Origin: JAGNKE01 sp964583335
GTDB lineage: Bacteria > Pseudomonadota > Alphaproteobacteria > Micavibrionales > Micavibrionaceae
Length of the DNA: 64,000 bases
Direction: 5' to 3'
NCBI GenBank assembly: GCA_964583335.1
Contig: CAZOVG010000005.1
Location: forward strand, 1-64,000
Positions 16,185 to 25,250 of this stretch are shown one piece after another. Position 1 is the first letter of the stretch, and every line of letters starts with the position of its first letter. Under the pieces are notes generated by a model. That model saw only the letters and a program-made list of their open reading frames with translations. It had not been told where the DNA came from and ran no database searches. Position numbers and translations under genes: made by a program.

Positions 16185-16385
16185 GCTGTCAGCTTACAAC
16201 TGCCGCTGCCGCGCTATCTTACTCGGGCATTTTCTGAAGGTTCGTACTTTCACTACAAGCAGCGCATTATCGTTGCCAAAATTCGCACACGTTCTTTCGC
16301 CTCGCCCCGCACGAAGGGCGCGATGTGCGGCGGGGGATTCTTTCCGAGGTCATGAGCGCAGCCTTTAGAGGCTCATCCCGGCGGT

Positions 16386-16541
16386 TTATAAAGTCGGCGT
16401 TTTGTTTACCCGCGCGTTCTCTTCGGTCAGAGGAGCAGCTGTCGTGCGTTCTTCCTTCGTGCCCGATAAATTGGGAATTACCAGTATCGCCGCCATAACA
16501 ACTGCGAGCAACAAAACTCCGATCATGATTTTTGTTTTCAA
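16386..16541 (-). CDS. Small single-pass membrane protein (51 aa)
   Basis: A minus-strand frame starting at TTG 16541, or ATG 16526 (46 aa), reads KTKIMIGVLLLAVVMAAILV at its start: a basic N-terminus followed by about 20 hydrophobic residues. After that comes a soluble tail, IPNLSGTKEERTTAAPLTEE, ending NKTPTL. It has the build of a signal-anchored small envelope protein. A purine-rich AGAAGAAAG lies upstream. Unrecognised and alone on its strand here. Confidence 0.5.
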   Translation of the reverse strand: MKTKIMIGVLLLAVVMAAILVIPNLSGTKEERTTAAPLTEENARVNKTPTL

Positions 16542-16868
16542 TATTCAGCTTTCTTCTGCTCCGGTTTTCGATTGGCATTAGACATTCATTAACGAAATAT
16601 GCCGACCCGTGCATATAAGCAGGATAGGACCCGTGCAGCTAAGTTTTACACCCAAACTGTGTGCACTCTCCTTTGTCTCCTTCCAGACGACGGGGGCTAT
16701 GCAGAGCGGGGAGGTGGTTTGTGGCAGAAATCCGCCGTTTTTATTGGAAGATCATACCCTTAGGTATGGGGTTAAGATTATGGAATATATCGTTTTTTTA
16801 GCCTCATATTAACCGGAATCTGCGAAAGTAAGAGTCTGATTTGAGACAGGTTTATTCCGTTTAAAACC
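16542..16868. other. Intergenic region upstream of the FIST signalling operon
   Basis: These 327 bases hold no convincing gene; two short open frames (from 16599 and 16609) lack ribosome sites and family features. A 16-bp palindrome, CATACC-CTTA-GGTATG, at 16753-16768 and the A+T-rich stretch after it (to about 16865) probably carry the promoter and an operator for the response-regulator operon. Confidence 0.45.
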
Positions 16869-17267
16869 ATGAAGCCAGAGACCGTTAAAGTTCTGATCGT
16901 CGATGATCACATGCTGATGCGCAGCATGGTGGAGAATTATTGCGTCGCGCTGGGCATCACGCAGATCAAGGAATGTTCGGGCGGGCAGCAGGCGCTTACG
17001 CTGGCGCGGTCGCAGGATTACGACCTGATCCTTATGGATTGGGGGATGCCGGACCTGCCGGGGGTCGAGGTTTTGAAAAAGCTGCGGGCGGACAAGCGGT
17101 TCGACAAGACGGCCATCGTCATGGTCACGGCGGAGTCGGAGGATTCGCGCCTCATCGAGGCGCTGGACGCGGGGGCGACCTCGTATCTTGTGAAGCCGTT
17201 CACGCAGGAAGAATTCGATAAGAAGGTCAGGAACGTTCTGGAGTGGCTGGAGAAGCAGCGGGCGTGA
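16869..17267 (+). CDS. CheY-like single-domain response regulator
   Basis: 132-aa stand-alone receiver domain. The acidic pocket is Asp12-Asp13 (LIVDDH), the phosphorylated residue is Asp57 in LILMDWGMPD, the switch threonine is in VMVTAES, and the conserved lysine is in SYLVKPFT. There is no output domain, so it signals by protein contact as CheY does. It is first in a four-gene operon with a CheX-like phosphatase, a FIST sensor and a histidine kinase with an Hpt domain, which gives a complete phosphotransfer circuit: kinase to this receiver, dephosphorylated by the CheX-like protein. Confidence 0.93.
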   Translation: MKPETVKVLIVDDHMLMRSMVENYCVALGITQIKECSGGQQALTLARSQDYDLILMDWGMPDLPGVEVLKKLRADKRFDKTAIVMVTAESEDSRLIEALDAGATSYLVKPFTQEEFDKKVRNVLEWLEKQRA

Positions 17268-17295
17268 TCCGCGATCCTATTATTTAGAGCCTTGT

Positions 17296-17823
17296 GTGGG
17301 GGCAAAGTTGGAGCATTTTATATTCGATCCGAAAGTCAGGGCGGGTTTGCCGGAGGTGATCCACCGGCAGATGCTGTTGACGTTCGAGCGGATGTTCGGC
17401 GTGGCGCTGGAGCGGTCGGACAAGGTGCAGACGCGGTTCAACGACGACGATCTGGTGGCGGCGGTTTCGCTTTCGCAAGGGGACGTCAAAATCCTTCTGC
17501 GGGTCGGGTTTCCGAGGATGCTGATGACGCAGCTTCTGGAGGAGGTCTACGGCCCGGTTCTGGCGCGGCACGAGACGACGTTCGAGGACGCGATCTGCGA
17601 GGTTGCCAACGTCTTGTGCAACGGCGTCAAGAAATACCTGAACGAGAACGGGTTCGCGTTCTTGATGAACATTCCCAAGGTCGATCACCATTATACCTCG
17701 CGCTATGAAGCGGGGAGCGACGACCATATCGAGCTGGACTTCACCTTCAAGCGCGAGAATTTTACAGTCGATCTGATTTTATTTTACAAAAAGGACGTTT
17801 TGAAAGACGAGGCCTATATATGA
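17296..17823 (+). CDS. CheX-like phosphatase domain protein
   Basis: 175 aa of the CheC/CheX/FliY phosphatase fold. The signature helix reads FEDAICEVANVLCNGVKKYL, with the Glu and Asn in the spacing of the CheX active helix (E..ExxN). These proteins remove phosphate from CheY-type receivers. The start is a GTG at 17296; a TTG at 17308 is an alternative. It lies 28 bases after the receiver gene, and its stop overlaps the FIST start (ATGA), so it most likely acts on the receiver encoded just upstream. Confidence 0.8.
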   Translation: MGAKLEHFIFDPKVRAGLPEVIHRQMLLTFERMFGVALERSDKVQTRFNDDDLVAAVSLSQGDVKILLRVGFPRMLMTQLLEEVYGPVLARHETTFEDAICEVANVLCNGVKKYLNENGFAFLMNIPKVDHHYTSRYEAGSDDHIELDFTFKRENFTVDLILFYKKDVLKDEAYI

Positions 17824-18959
17824 AAGCGTATTCAACATTGATCGAGGGGGCGCTTGACGCGGGGGTTCTGGAGAAGATCCGCGCGATTTCGCCGAATTTC
17901 ATCTGTCTTTTCTTTTCGCCGGACAAGGCGGACAGCCCGGTCTTGCGGGAGCTGTGCGCGGCGTTCAAGGATATTCCGGTCATCGGGTGTTCGACGGCGG
18001 GGGAGATTTCGGACACGAAGCTTTCGGATAACGCGATCTCGCTGATGGCGGTCAATTTCGAGAAGACAACGCTGCGGGTCGAGGGGGGCGCCGTCGAGAG
18101 CGCGGAGGCGTGTTACGAGAAGTCGCGCATGCTGGCGCAGCGGTTGCAGGGCCAGGATCTGGCGGGCGTATTCATTTTGGCGCCCGGGTTGAACGTCAAC
18201 GGCAGCGCGATCACGCGCGGGTTTTCCAGCGTGCTTGGCTCCAAGGTCAGCATTTCGGGCGGGCTGGCGGGCGACAAGACGAGCTTTTCCAAGACCTATA
18301 CGCTTATGAACGGGGAAATTTCGGAGAATACCATCGTCGCTGTCGGGTTTTACGGCGAGCATATCCGCATCGGCACGGGATCGAAGGGGGGATGGGCGCC
18401 TTTCGGCCCGGCGCGGCGGATCACCAAGGCGGACGGAAACCTTTTGTACAAGCTGGACGAGAAGCCAGCGCTGGACCTTTACAAGCAGTATCTGGGCGAG
18501 AAGGCGGAGCAGTTGCCTTATAGCGGGCTTTTGTATCCGTTTTCGATTCTTGAGGACGATCAGAGCGAGACGGGGTTGATCCGTACGATTTTGGACGTCA
18601 ATCACGAGAGCAAGAGCCTGATCCTTGCGGGCGACATGCCGGAGGGGAAGATGGTGCGGTTGATGCACGCCGACGTGGACCAGTTGATCACCGGGGCGGA
18701 GAACGCCGCCGAGGAAGCGCATCTGGACGGCATGGACGCGGAAGCCAGCGTCGCGCTTCTGGTCAGTTGCGTAGGGCGCAAGCTTGTCATGGCCGATGAC
18801 GTTGTGGAGGAGGTCGAGGCCGTGCAGCACGTGTTCGGCCCCGGGACGCGCATGGCGGGATTTTATTCGTATGGGGAAATCTGTATCTCGGACCTCACGA
18901 AGGAGGCGGAGCTGCATAACCAGACCATGACGATTACGCTCTTGTCCGAGGCCCCATGA
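17820..18959 (+). CDS. FIST domain sensor protein
   Basis: 379 aa spanning the FIST N- and C-domains, a cytoplasmic ligand-sensing pair found next to kinases and chemotaxis-type proteins. Visible landmarks are PVIGCSTAGEIS near residue 55, SISGGLAGDKTSF in the middle, and GTRMAGFYSYGEI near the C-terminus, all classic for the family. No membrane segment is present. FIST domains are thought to bind small molecules such as amino acids. It overlaps the CheX-like gene and is followed after four bases by the kinase, so it is likely the input module of that kinase. Confidence 0.93.
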   Translation: MKAYSTLIEGALDAGVLEKIRAISPNFICLFFSPDKADSPVLRELCAAFKDIPVIGCSTAGEISDTKLSDNAISLMAVNFEKTTLRVEGGAVESAEACYEKSRMLAQRLQGQDLAGVFILAPGLNVNGSAITRGFSSVLGSKVSISGGLAGDKTSFSKTYTLMNGEISENTIVAVGFYGEHIRIGTGSKGGWAPFGPARRITKADGNLLYKLDEKPALDLYKQYLGEKAEQLPYSGLLYPFSILEDDQSETGLIRTILDVNHESKSLILAGDMPEGKMVRLMHADVDQLITGAENAAEEAHLDGMDAEASVALLVSCVGRKLVMADDVVEEVEAVQHVFGPGTRMAGFYSYGEICISDLTKEAELHNQTMTITLLSEAP

Positions 18960-18963
18960 GACC

Positions 18964-20679
18964 ATGGCCAGAACCCGCAACAAGATCCAGCGCCAGTTCG
19001 AGCGTCATTTAAAGACGGACGATCCTGCGCGTCTTGTGGGGGAGATGCGCGCCCGCGCCGCCGAGGCGGGAAACACGGAATGTGTGGATTTTCTTGACGG
19101 GCTGCTCGGGTTTTTCGAGGCGGTCGAGAAGACCTATGAGGATTATGAAGACAAGAACAAGATGGCGGTTCGCAATCTTGATCTGAGCTCCAGCGAGTTG
19201 AACGATTCCAACCGTACGCTTGAGCGCCTGAACCAGTCGATCGCGGCGATGCTGGAGAGTCTGGGGCCCGCCATGCTGTTCTTCAATAAGGACGGCGAGT
19301 GCGCCGAGACGTTCTCGCGCTCGTGCCTGACGCTTCTGGAGGGGAATCCGGCGGGGCGGTATATCTGGGAGGTTTTGAACTGTACGCCGGAAGAGAAGGC
19401 GAGCTTTCAGAAGCTTCTGGGGCTGGCGTTCCGCAATATCTCGGCCATGACGATCGAGGATCTGTTTCGTATCGCGCCCACAACATACCGTCATTCGCAA
19501 GGGTTGATCATCTCGGTCAAATACCGTCCGATCTTCGGCAAGAGCGGCGGGCTGGCCGGGATATTGCTCATCGCGGAGGATGTCACGGAGGAGACGCATT
19601 ACAAGGCGCTGGCGACGCAGCGGGAGAAGGAGACCGAGAAGATCCTGCGGCTGATCCAGAACAAGAAAGATTATCTGAGCCTGATTGCACAGATCGAGGA
19701 GTTTTTTCTTTCCGAGAACCCGCTGTTCTATGAGCAGATTTCGCTGGTGGAGTTGAAGGGCGACCTGCACACGATGAAGGGGCTGGCGGGCAGCTTTTAC
19801 ATGGACGATTTTGCGGAGACGATTCAGGGTCTGGAGACGGTCATGGTGAAGGCGGACATGACGCTGCGCGGCGCGTTCGAGCAGATCGAGGCCGTCATTC
19901 CCGAAATCTTTGACGCGGTGGAGGGGGCGAAGTGTTTCATCCGGTCGATCTTTGGGGACGTGGAGGCGCTGCATGCGGATACGGTTTCGCTGCGGCGTGC
20001 GGACTTGCTGGGGTTTTACCGGGATTTGCGTTCGCAGCCGGGTCTTGAGGGGCTGCAGAAGGATTATTACGAGCGGTTCCTCACGGTGCCCATCAACGAT
20101 CTTTTGCGGGTGCTGGACCAGCATATCCGGGAGACCGCCACGGCGCTGGGCAAGCCGATGAAGCCGAGCCGGATCGAGGGGGATTCGTTCCGCGTTCCGG
20201 CGGGGATCTACGACGATCTGTTCTCGGCGTTCGTGCATCTGGTGAGGAATGCCGTTGATCACGGGATTGAGACATGCACCGAGCGCGTCCTGGCTGGGAA
20301 GGAGCCCGAGGGGCAGATTATGGTGCGGGCGGAGCTGTTCACGCAGATGGACGAGCCTTGGTTCCGCATTATCTTCCGCGACGACGGGGGCGGGATCGAC
20401 ACGCATAAAATCCGCGAGCGGATGAAGGCGCTCGGCATGAATCCGGCGGGGCTAAGCGATCAGGACGTGACGCAGAATATCTTCATGCCGGGGTTTTCAT
20501 CCAAGCGGGGCGTTTCGATCGTCTCCGGGCGCGGGGTTGGGCTGTCGGCGGTTAGCAAGGAAGTGCGCAAGTTGGGCGGGAGCATCTTCGTGGCCTCTGA
20601 ACCCGGAAAGGGCACGACGTTCGCCATCGACCTGCCTTATACGGAGCGCGAGGCGTTGGTGGAGGCGGAGGGCGAGTAG
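18964..20679 (+). CDS. PAS-Hpt-HATPase sensor histidine kinase (CheA-like), FIST-associated
   Basis: 571 aa, no membrane segment. Order: a helical coiled-coil start (to about 95), a PAS-like domain (about 95-210), an Hpt domain with the phosphorylated His269 in DLHTMKGLAGSF, a dimerisation segment, and a CheA-type ATPase with N-box LVRNAVDHGIE (Asn429), G1 RDDGGGID and G2 GRGVGLSAV. As in CheA, the phosphorylated histidine is in the Hpt rather than next to the ATPase; CheW-like and receiver-docking domains are missing. It closes the receiver-CheX-FIST operon and is followed by a strong hairpin terminator at 20714. Confidence 0.9.
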   Translation: MARTRNKIQRQFERHLKTDDPARLVGEMRARAAEAGNTECVDFLDGLLGFFEAVEKTYEDYEDKNKMAVRNLDLSSSELNDSNRTLERLNQSIAAMLESLGPAMLFFNKDGECAETFSRSCLTLLEGNPAGRYIWEVLNCTPEEKASFQKLLGLAFRNISAMTIEDLFRIAPTTYRHSQGLIISVKYRPIFGKSGGLAGILLIAEDVTEETHYKALATQREKETEKILRLIQNKKDYLSLIAQIEEFFLSENPLFYEQISLVELKGDLHTMKGLAGSFYMDDFAETIQGLETVMVKADMTLRGAFEQIEAVIPEIFDAVEGAKCFIRSIFGDVEALHADTVSLRRADLLGFYRDLRSQPGLEGLQKDYYERFLTVPINDLLRVLDQHIRETATALGKPMKPSRIEGDSFRVPAGIYDDLFSAFVHLVRNAVDHGIETCTERVLAGKEPEGQIMVRAELFTQMDEPWFRIIFRDDGGGIDTHKIRERMKALGMNPAGLSDQDVTQNIFMPGFSSKRGVSIVSGRGVGLSAVSKEVRKLGGSIFVASEPGKGTTFAIDLPYTEREALVEAEGE

Positions 20680-20713
20680 GCCGGAATTCTGCTTTGATGG
20701 CCGCGTAAAAAGG

Positions 20714-20738
20714 AAAAGCCCCGTGAGGGGCTTTTGGC
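20714..20738. terminator. Rho-independent terminator after the FIST kinase operon
   Basis: A 9-bp stem AAAAGCCCC / GGGGCTTTT with a GTGA loop at 20714-20735. It lies between the kinase stop and the end of the convergent minus-strand gene, and its A and T tracts allow it to work in both directions. Confidence 0.88.
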
Positions 20739-20766
20739 TTATAGCATTCTTTCATACGGCCACTTT

Positions 20767-22701
20767 TCAGACGGGCGCAACCGCCGTGGTGCGTCTGACG
20801 GTGGCGTCGGGTCCGCCCGCGAGTTCGGGCTCATCCGTCACAGGTTCCTCGGCGGCGATGTCGATGTCGGCCGCGTTTTCGGCCACGATGTCGTCGGCGT
20901 AGGCCACGTTCTGGCGCGTGAAGTTCGAGCTGAGTTCGCCGCCGGGATTGGCCGCGCCGTCAGGATTGTCGCCGGTCGTGCTAACGGGGGCCGGAGCGAC
21001 GGATACGGTTTCAAGCGAGGACGCGTTGCGGCCCGTGGAGAAGCCGCGTTGCGTTTCGAGCGAGCCCGCGATGCGGGTCCAGACTTCGGCGGGAACGCGG
21101 GTCGTCTGGCCGCCGATGTTGAGTTCGACGCTGTTTTGTGCGGTCAGTTCGCCGCCCGGCCATTCGGGGATGTTCACGTAGCGCTCTTCGCGGGCGTCCT
21201 TGGCGGCGTCGCGGAGTTCGCGGATGTAATCGCGCATGACCACGGGGTCGGCTTCGCCGCTCCAGTCGCGTTTGCTGTCGATTTTGCCGAGCGCGTCATG
21301 GAGGTCGTCGAGTCCGAAGGTCAGCGTGTCGCCGTTGGTCAGGCGTGCGCTGGTGGTCAGGAGGCCTTCGCGGGTGCCGGCGGTGAAGCGGGTCGCGTTC
21401 TCGGAGAAGGCGGTGCGGAGTTCTTCGCCGCTGTAGGCGCGGGTTTCCTCGGCGTTGCCGTGGACGGTTTTGGCAATGTATTTACGCGCCGAGACATCCA
21501 AGGCGATGGAGCCGTCGTTGATGCCGCTCATGATCTGGCCAACGTTGCGGTCAGAGATCTGGTAGACCATGCTCCGGCCTTCGGTTTCATTGCGGGAGAT
21601 CAGCACGAAGCCGCGCGATTCCTCGGAATAGGCGAGAATGTTGTCGGCGGAGTCCGGGTTGGCGTTCTGGCGGTCCGCGATGGACTGCACTTCGCGCAGG
21701 ACGTCGGCGCGGGTGATGCGGTAGGAGCCGTTGAGGCCGAACGGAGGCGCGTATTCAGCGGCGGGTTCGGGCGTGGCTTCGGCCACGGCGGTCGGTCCTG
21801 CCGGTTGTTCGGTGGGTTTCGGCGCGGTCAGCTCGACGCCCGTCTGGGGCGCGATCATCGTGCGGGTGTGCGAATTTTCCGGCGTAATGCGGGTGTCGGT
21901 CTGGCGGCCATCGGGCGCGGTGCGGATATCCAGCCCTTGCTGACGCGCGAAGCCGTTCATGACGATCTGTGCGTCGAGCGTGCGGGCATCGGGTGCGCGG
22001 TAGTCAGTGTCGGCGTTCAGAACCTCGGCCACGCGCGTGCGAAGGGCGGCGTTATCGGCGGTCTGGAGGCTTTCCATGATCAGGCGGAAGTTTTCTTGGA
22101 TGTTGTTGGCATCCCACGCGATGTTTTTGCGCTGGGCGTAGTTTTGCATCGCGCCCAGAGTCGCCGTGTCGAGCGTACCGTTCGGGGTCAGGCCCGCGTC
22201 GGAGAGAAGGTTGAACGAGGATTGCATGGTGGCGATGCCCGTCAGGGTCGCCGCGTTGCGGGTCGCGCGGGTGGTCAATGCCCCCCGGTCGCCGTCGATG
22301 CGAATCGTCTCGGCATTGGAGATGCGGTCGCCCAGATGGCGGTTGGCCCAAGAGCCGCCGGCCACGAGCGCGCCCTGAAGCTCGGTCACGTTGGTTTCGG
22401 AGCGAACGCCCTGAAGGTAGCGCTGCTGGAAGGCGGTGTCGGTTTGCAGGGCGCGGTCAATCGCGCGGAAAACCTCGGTCATCGCGGCCTGATCGGGATT
22501 TGCCGAAAGCTCGGGGAGGAAGGTGAATTGGGTGCGGGCCTGATCGTAGGCGGTCTTGCTGGTGCCGCCGAAATCGCCGTCCACGTTACCGGGGTTGAAC
22601 CCCATGATATGCAGGAAGCCTTGCAGGGCTTTTTCTGCCTCTGTGCCAGCCGGCATCAATTGCGTAGGACGAGTCTTGTTAGGATCTGTAGGTCCGGTCA
22701 T
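20767..22701 (-). CDS. Large hypothetical protein with peptidoglycan-binding-like segments
   Basis: 644 aa, acidic, no signal peptide. Two stretches resemble the PG_binding_1 helical repeat: residues about 22-60 (KALQGFLHIMGFNPGNVDGDFGG split across KALQGFLHIMGF and NVDGDFGGTSKTAY) and about 165-200 (LLSDAGLTPNGTLDTATLGAM). The middle (about 275-320) is Pro/Thr/Ala-rich, and the C-terminal 60 residues are low-complexity. GGGGTGAT before the ATG is a fair ribosome site. It may be a secreted or cell-wall effector exported without a classical signal. I do not recognise the whole; the peptidoglycan-binding reading is inference. Confidence 0.75.
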   Translation of the reverse strand: MTGPTDPNKTRPTQLMPAGTEAEKALQGFLHIMGFNPGNVDGDFGGTSKTAYDQARTQFTFLPELSANPDQAAMTEVFRAIDRALQTDTAFQQRYLQGVRSETNVTELQGALVAGGSWANRHLGDRISNAETIRIDGDRGALTTRATRNAATLTGIATMQSSFNLLSDAGLTPNGTLDTATLGAMQNYAQRKNIAWDANNIQENFRLIMESLQTADNAALRTRVAEVLNADTDYRAPDARTLDAQIVMNGFARQQGLDIRTAPDGRQTDTRITPENSHTRTMIAPQTGVELTAPKPTEQPAGPTAVAEATPEPAAEYAPPFGLNGSYRITRADVLREVQSIADRQNANPDSADNILAYSEESRGFVLISRNETEGRSMVYQISDRNVGQIMSGINDGSIALDVSARKYIAKTVHGNAEETRAYSGEELRTAFSENATRFTAGTREGLLTTSARLTNGDTLTFGLDDLHDALGKIDSKRDWSGEADPVVMRDYIRELRDAAKDAREERYVNIPEWPGGELTAQNSVELNIGGQTTRVPAEVWTRIAGSLETQRGFSTGRNASSLETVSVAPAPVSTTGDNPDGAANPGGELSSNFTRQNVAYADDIVAENAADIDIAAEEPVTDEPELAGGPDATVRRTTAVAPV

Positions 22702-22836
22702 ATATCACCCCGATTTTATATATATTTTTTTATATATTACTTATGGGAAGCGGGATTGTCAAAGTTTTTAAGAAAGTCGTCGATTTGAGGATTTTTGAGG
22801 GGTTTTTGCCCGTTTCGAGGGGTAGGCAGGTCTTTG

Positions 22837-23370
22837 TCAGGACATCTGATAGTGGGTTGTGCGTGGTTTTTCGTCTTCTATCGTGAAATTATCAATCCAT
22901 TCCGCTCGATCAAGATAGCCCAGTATGTCCGCGCCGATGTCCATACTAAGCATTTTGTAGTGATGAAGGTTGGGATTATTGCCGCCCTGATAATCCGGTA
23001 TTTTTGCTTTCCAGTTGGAGTTTTTCACCTTCAAGAACGGAAAGGCGGCTTTCTGGTCTGGTATGCGCGGGAGGGCAGATTTAGTTTTGAGTTCTGTAAA
23101 AACTTCTATGAACTCTTCTTCTACGGCTACTGCTAAAATGGCGCTAAAACGAACGCGCAAGCAGCGCTCCGCTTCGACTATTGGCTTTGCATTACGTAAT
23201 GATGAAAAGCTTGGGTCCGGAATCTCTATAGGCTGTTCCAGAACCACAGAGGGAACTAAATCAGCCACGAGATAATCTCCATGAAAGACCAATCTTATGG
23301 TTCTAAGTGCCGATTGGAATTCGTTTAAATCGACTGCGGGTTCGTAAATTTCAACTTCGTATTGTGTCAT
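22837..23370 (-). CDS. Hypothetical protein
   Basis: 177 aa, no signal peptide or membrane helix, not recognised. The first half appears mostly beta-strand (YEVEIYEPAVDL, IRLVFHGDYLVADLVPSV), the second half is polar with WIDNFTIEDEKPRTTHY near the end. The gene is A+T-richer than its neighbours and has a poor ribosome site, suggesting recent acquisition. It is divergent from purT and stands alone on its strand. Confidence 0.65.
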   Translation of the reverse strand: MTQYEVEIYEPAVDLNEFQSALRTIRLVFHGDYLVADLVPSVVLEQPIEIPDPSFSSLRNAKPIVEAERCLRVRFSAILAVAVEEEFIEVFTELKTKSALPRIPDQKAAFPFLKVKNSNWKAKIPDYQGGNNPNLHHYKMLSMDIGADILGYLDRAEWIDNFTIEDEKPRTTHYQMS

Positions 23371-23484
23371 TTTATTTTTTTACAGTGTTTATTGAGATTT
23401 TTCCAGAAAATCGGCCATTTCCTTTCATTTGCGGCTTCGGTATTGTTTGCGTGTAAGACCGTTTAGTAAGGCAAAGAGGCTTTC

Positions 23485-24666
23485 ATGACCAGAATCGGCA
23501 CGCCGTTTACCACAACCGCCAAGAAAGTGCTGCTGTGCGGCTCGGGGGAGCTGGGCAAGGAGGTGGTGATCGAGTTGAAGCGCCTCGGCGTCGAGGTCGT
23601 CGCGCTGGATTCGTACCCCAACGCGCCCGCGATGCAGGTGGCGGACCGGGCGCATGTTCTGTCGATGCTGGACGGGGCGGCGCTGCGGAAAGTTATTGAG
23701 CAGGAGAAGCCGGATTTCATCGTGCCCGAGGTCGAGGCCATCGCCACGGATACGCTGGTGGCGCTGGAGGCGGAGGGGTTTACGGTGGTGCCCACCGCGC
23801 GGGCGGCGCAGCTGACGATGAACCGGGAGGGGATCCGGCGGCTGGCCGCCGAGGAGTTGAAGCTTCCGACCTCGCCTTACCGATTCTGCGACACGCGGGC
23901 GGAGTTCGACGCGGCGATCAAGGCGGTCGGGTTGCCGTGCGTCGTCAAGCCGATCATGAGTTCGTCGGGTAAGGGGCAGAGCACGGTCAGGAGCGAGGCG
24001 GAGATCGACGCGGCATGGAAGTATGCGCAGGAGGGCGGGCGCACGGGCGCGGGCCGGGTCATCGTGGAGGGGTTCATCCGGTTCGATTATGAGATCACGA
24101 TGTTGACCATCCGGCACAAGGACGGCACCAGTTTTTGCCCGCCGATCGGGCACCGGCAGGAAGACGGGGATTATCAGGAATCGTGGCAGCCGCAGGCGAT
24201 GCCGGAAAAGGCGATTGTGGAATCGCAGCGCGTGGCGAAGTTGGTCACGGACGCGCTGGGCGGGCGCGGGATTTTCGGGGTGGAGCTGTTCATTCGCGGG
24301 GACGAAGTTATTTTCAGCGAGGTTTCGCCCCGGCCGCACGATACGGGGATGGTGACGATGATCTCGCAGGATTTATCCGAATTTGCACTGCATGCGCGGG
24401 CGTTTCTGGGGTTGCCGATCCCCGATGTGGGATTCCGGGGGCCGTCGGCCTCCGCCGTCATTCTGGTTTCGGGCACGTCGAAGAATGTTACGTTCGGCGG
24501 GCTGGACGAGGCGCTGGCGAAGCCGCATACGGATGTGCGCCTGTTCGGCAAGCCGGAGGTGAAGGGCAAGCGGCGGATGGGCGTAGCTCTGGCCCGGGCG
24601 GAGACACCGGAGGCGGCGAAGGCGCTCGCGCTTGAGGTGGCGGGGAAGGTTAAGGTGGGGTTATGA
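23485..24666 (+). CDS. purT: Formate-dependent phosphoribosylglycinamide formyltransferase PurT
   Basis: 393-aa ATP-grasp enzyme that makes formyl-GAR from GAR, formate and ATP in purine synthesis, independent of formyl-THF. The N-terminal domain has LLCGSGELGKEVVIELKRLG and VPEVEAIAT; the ATP-grasp part carries KPIMSSSGKGQS, the metal-site strand GVELFIRGDEVIFSEVSPRPHDTG (parts GVELF and EVSPRPHDTG), and the C-terminus ends in KRRMGVALARAET. Length is normal. AAAGAGG precedes the ATG. Its stop overlaps the next gene by ATGA, although that gene looks functionally unrelated. Confidence 0.96.
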   Translation: MTRIGTPFTTTAKKVLLCGSGELGKEVVIELKRLGVEVVALDSYPNAPAMQVADRAHVLSMLDGAALRKVIEQEKPDFIVPEVEAIATDTLVALEAEGFTVVPTARAAQLTMNREGIRRLAAEELKLPTSPYRFCDTRAEFDAAIKAVGLPCVVKPIMSSSGKGQSTVRSEAEIDAAWKYAQEGGRTGAGRVIVEGFIRFDYEITMLTIRHKDGTSFCPPIGHRQEDGDYQESWQPQAMPEKAIVESQRVAKLVTDALGGRGIFGVELFIRGDEVIFSEVSPRPHDTGMVTMISQDLSEFALHARAFLGLPIPDVGFRGPSASAVILVSGTSKNVTFGGLDEALAKPHTDVRLFGKPEVKGKRRMGVALARAETPEAAKALALEVAGKVKVGL

Positions 24667-25250
24667 CAAGAAGATATTGTTTTTTTGTATTTTTAGTTTT
24701 TCTATCCATATTAGCAGTACAAAGCGCTTTTGCTTGCGGCTCAATTGAGAAGCATTTTGGAACTTACGAACAACATAAAAATAAATCAGAAGTTGAGGCG
24801 TTTCTTAAAACACAAACCTGTGGATCTGCAGACAGCTATTCCCCGCTTTATGCAGAGCCTGTAATTGCGCGTGTCCTTGCCAATGCGATTGATCTCGAAG
24901 TTTCCAAGGATGTTATTCAGAAGGTCTTTAAAATATATAATTGTCTCTCGTTTGCCCGCCATCAGGACGAACACCGAAAAATTTTAAAATTTCTTGGGCA
25001 AGACAAACTGTCAGGACTTTGTAATCCGGACTCACTGCGCAAAATGTATATCGTGAGTTCTGCTGGCGGGGCTAATTTACGTGGCAAGCCCGATAAGAAG
25101 GCGAAAAAGGTCGGGGCCGTTGCAGAAAGTGTCATTGTAAAAAATGGCAGGGTTTATGGAGATTGGGTGCTCGTCGATACTTATAAAGGCACAGGTTACA
25201 TGCATATTTCGACTTTAATGCCGTATATTATCGGTGATGACTTGAATTGA
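24663..25250 (+). CDS. Secreted SH3-domain protein
   Basis: 195 aa with a clear signal peptide (FFVFLVFLSILAVQSAFA, cleavage before CGSIEK; the cysteine could be lipidated, but the lipobox is poor). The C-terminal 65 residues form a bacterial SH3 domain: SSAGGANLRGKPDKKAKKVG, then GDWVLVDTYKGTGYMH. SH3 domains of this kind bind cell-wall peptides. Four cysteines in the mature N-terminal part could form disulfides. It is much A+T-richer than purT, to which it is joined by ATGA, so it was probably added to the end of the transcript by transfer. Confidence 0.8.
   Translation: MTRRYCFFVFLVFLSILAVQSAFACGSIEKHFGTYEQHKNKSEVEAFLKTQTCGSADSYSPLYAEPVIARVLANAIDLEVSKDVIQKVFKIYNCLSFARHQDEHRKILKFLGQDKLSGLCNPDSLRKMYIVSSAGGANLRGKPDKKAKKVGAVAESVIVKNGRVYGDWVLVDTYKGTGYMHISTLMPYIIGDDLN

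Noticed and set aside
16599..16812. Short plus-strand frames of 54 and 67 aa
   Set aside because: No ribosome site, no plausible fold; the region is better explained as a promoter.
17832..20406. Two long minus-strand frames of 383 and 465 aa
   Set aside because: Both are antisense to the FIST and kinase genes and Arg/His-rich, as antisense frames are.
20734..22788. 684-aa plus-strand frame
   Set aside because: It is the mirror of the 20767-22701 minus-strand gene; its Gly/Ala/Val-heavy composition is an artefact of G+C-rich antisense frames.
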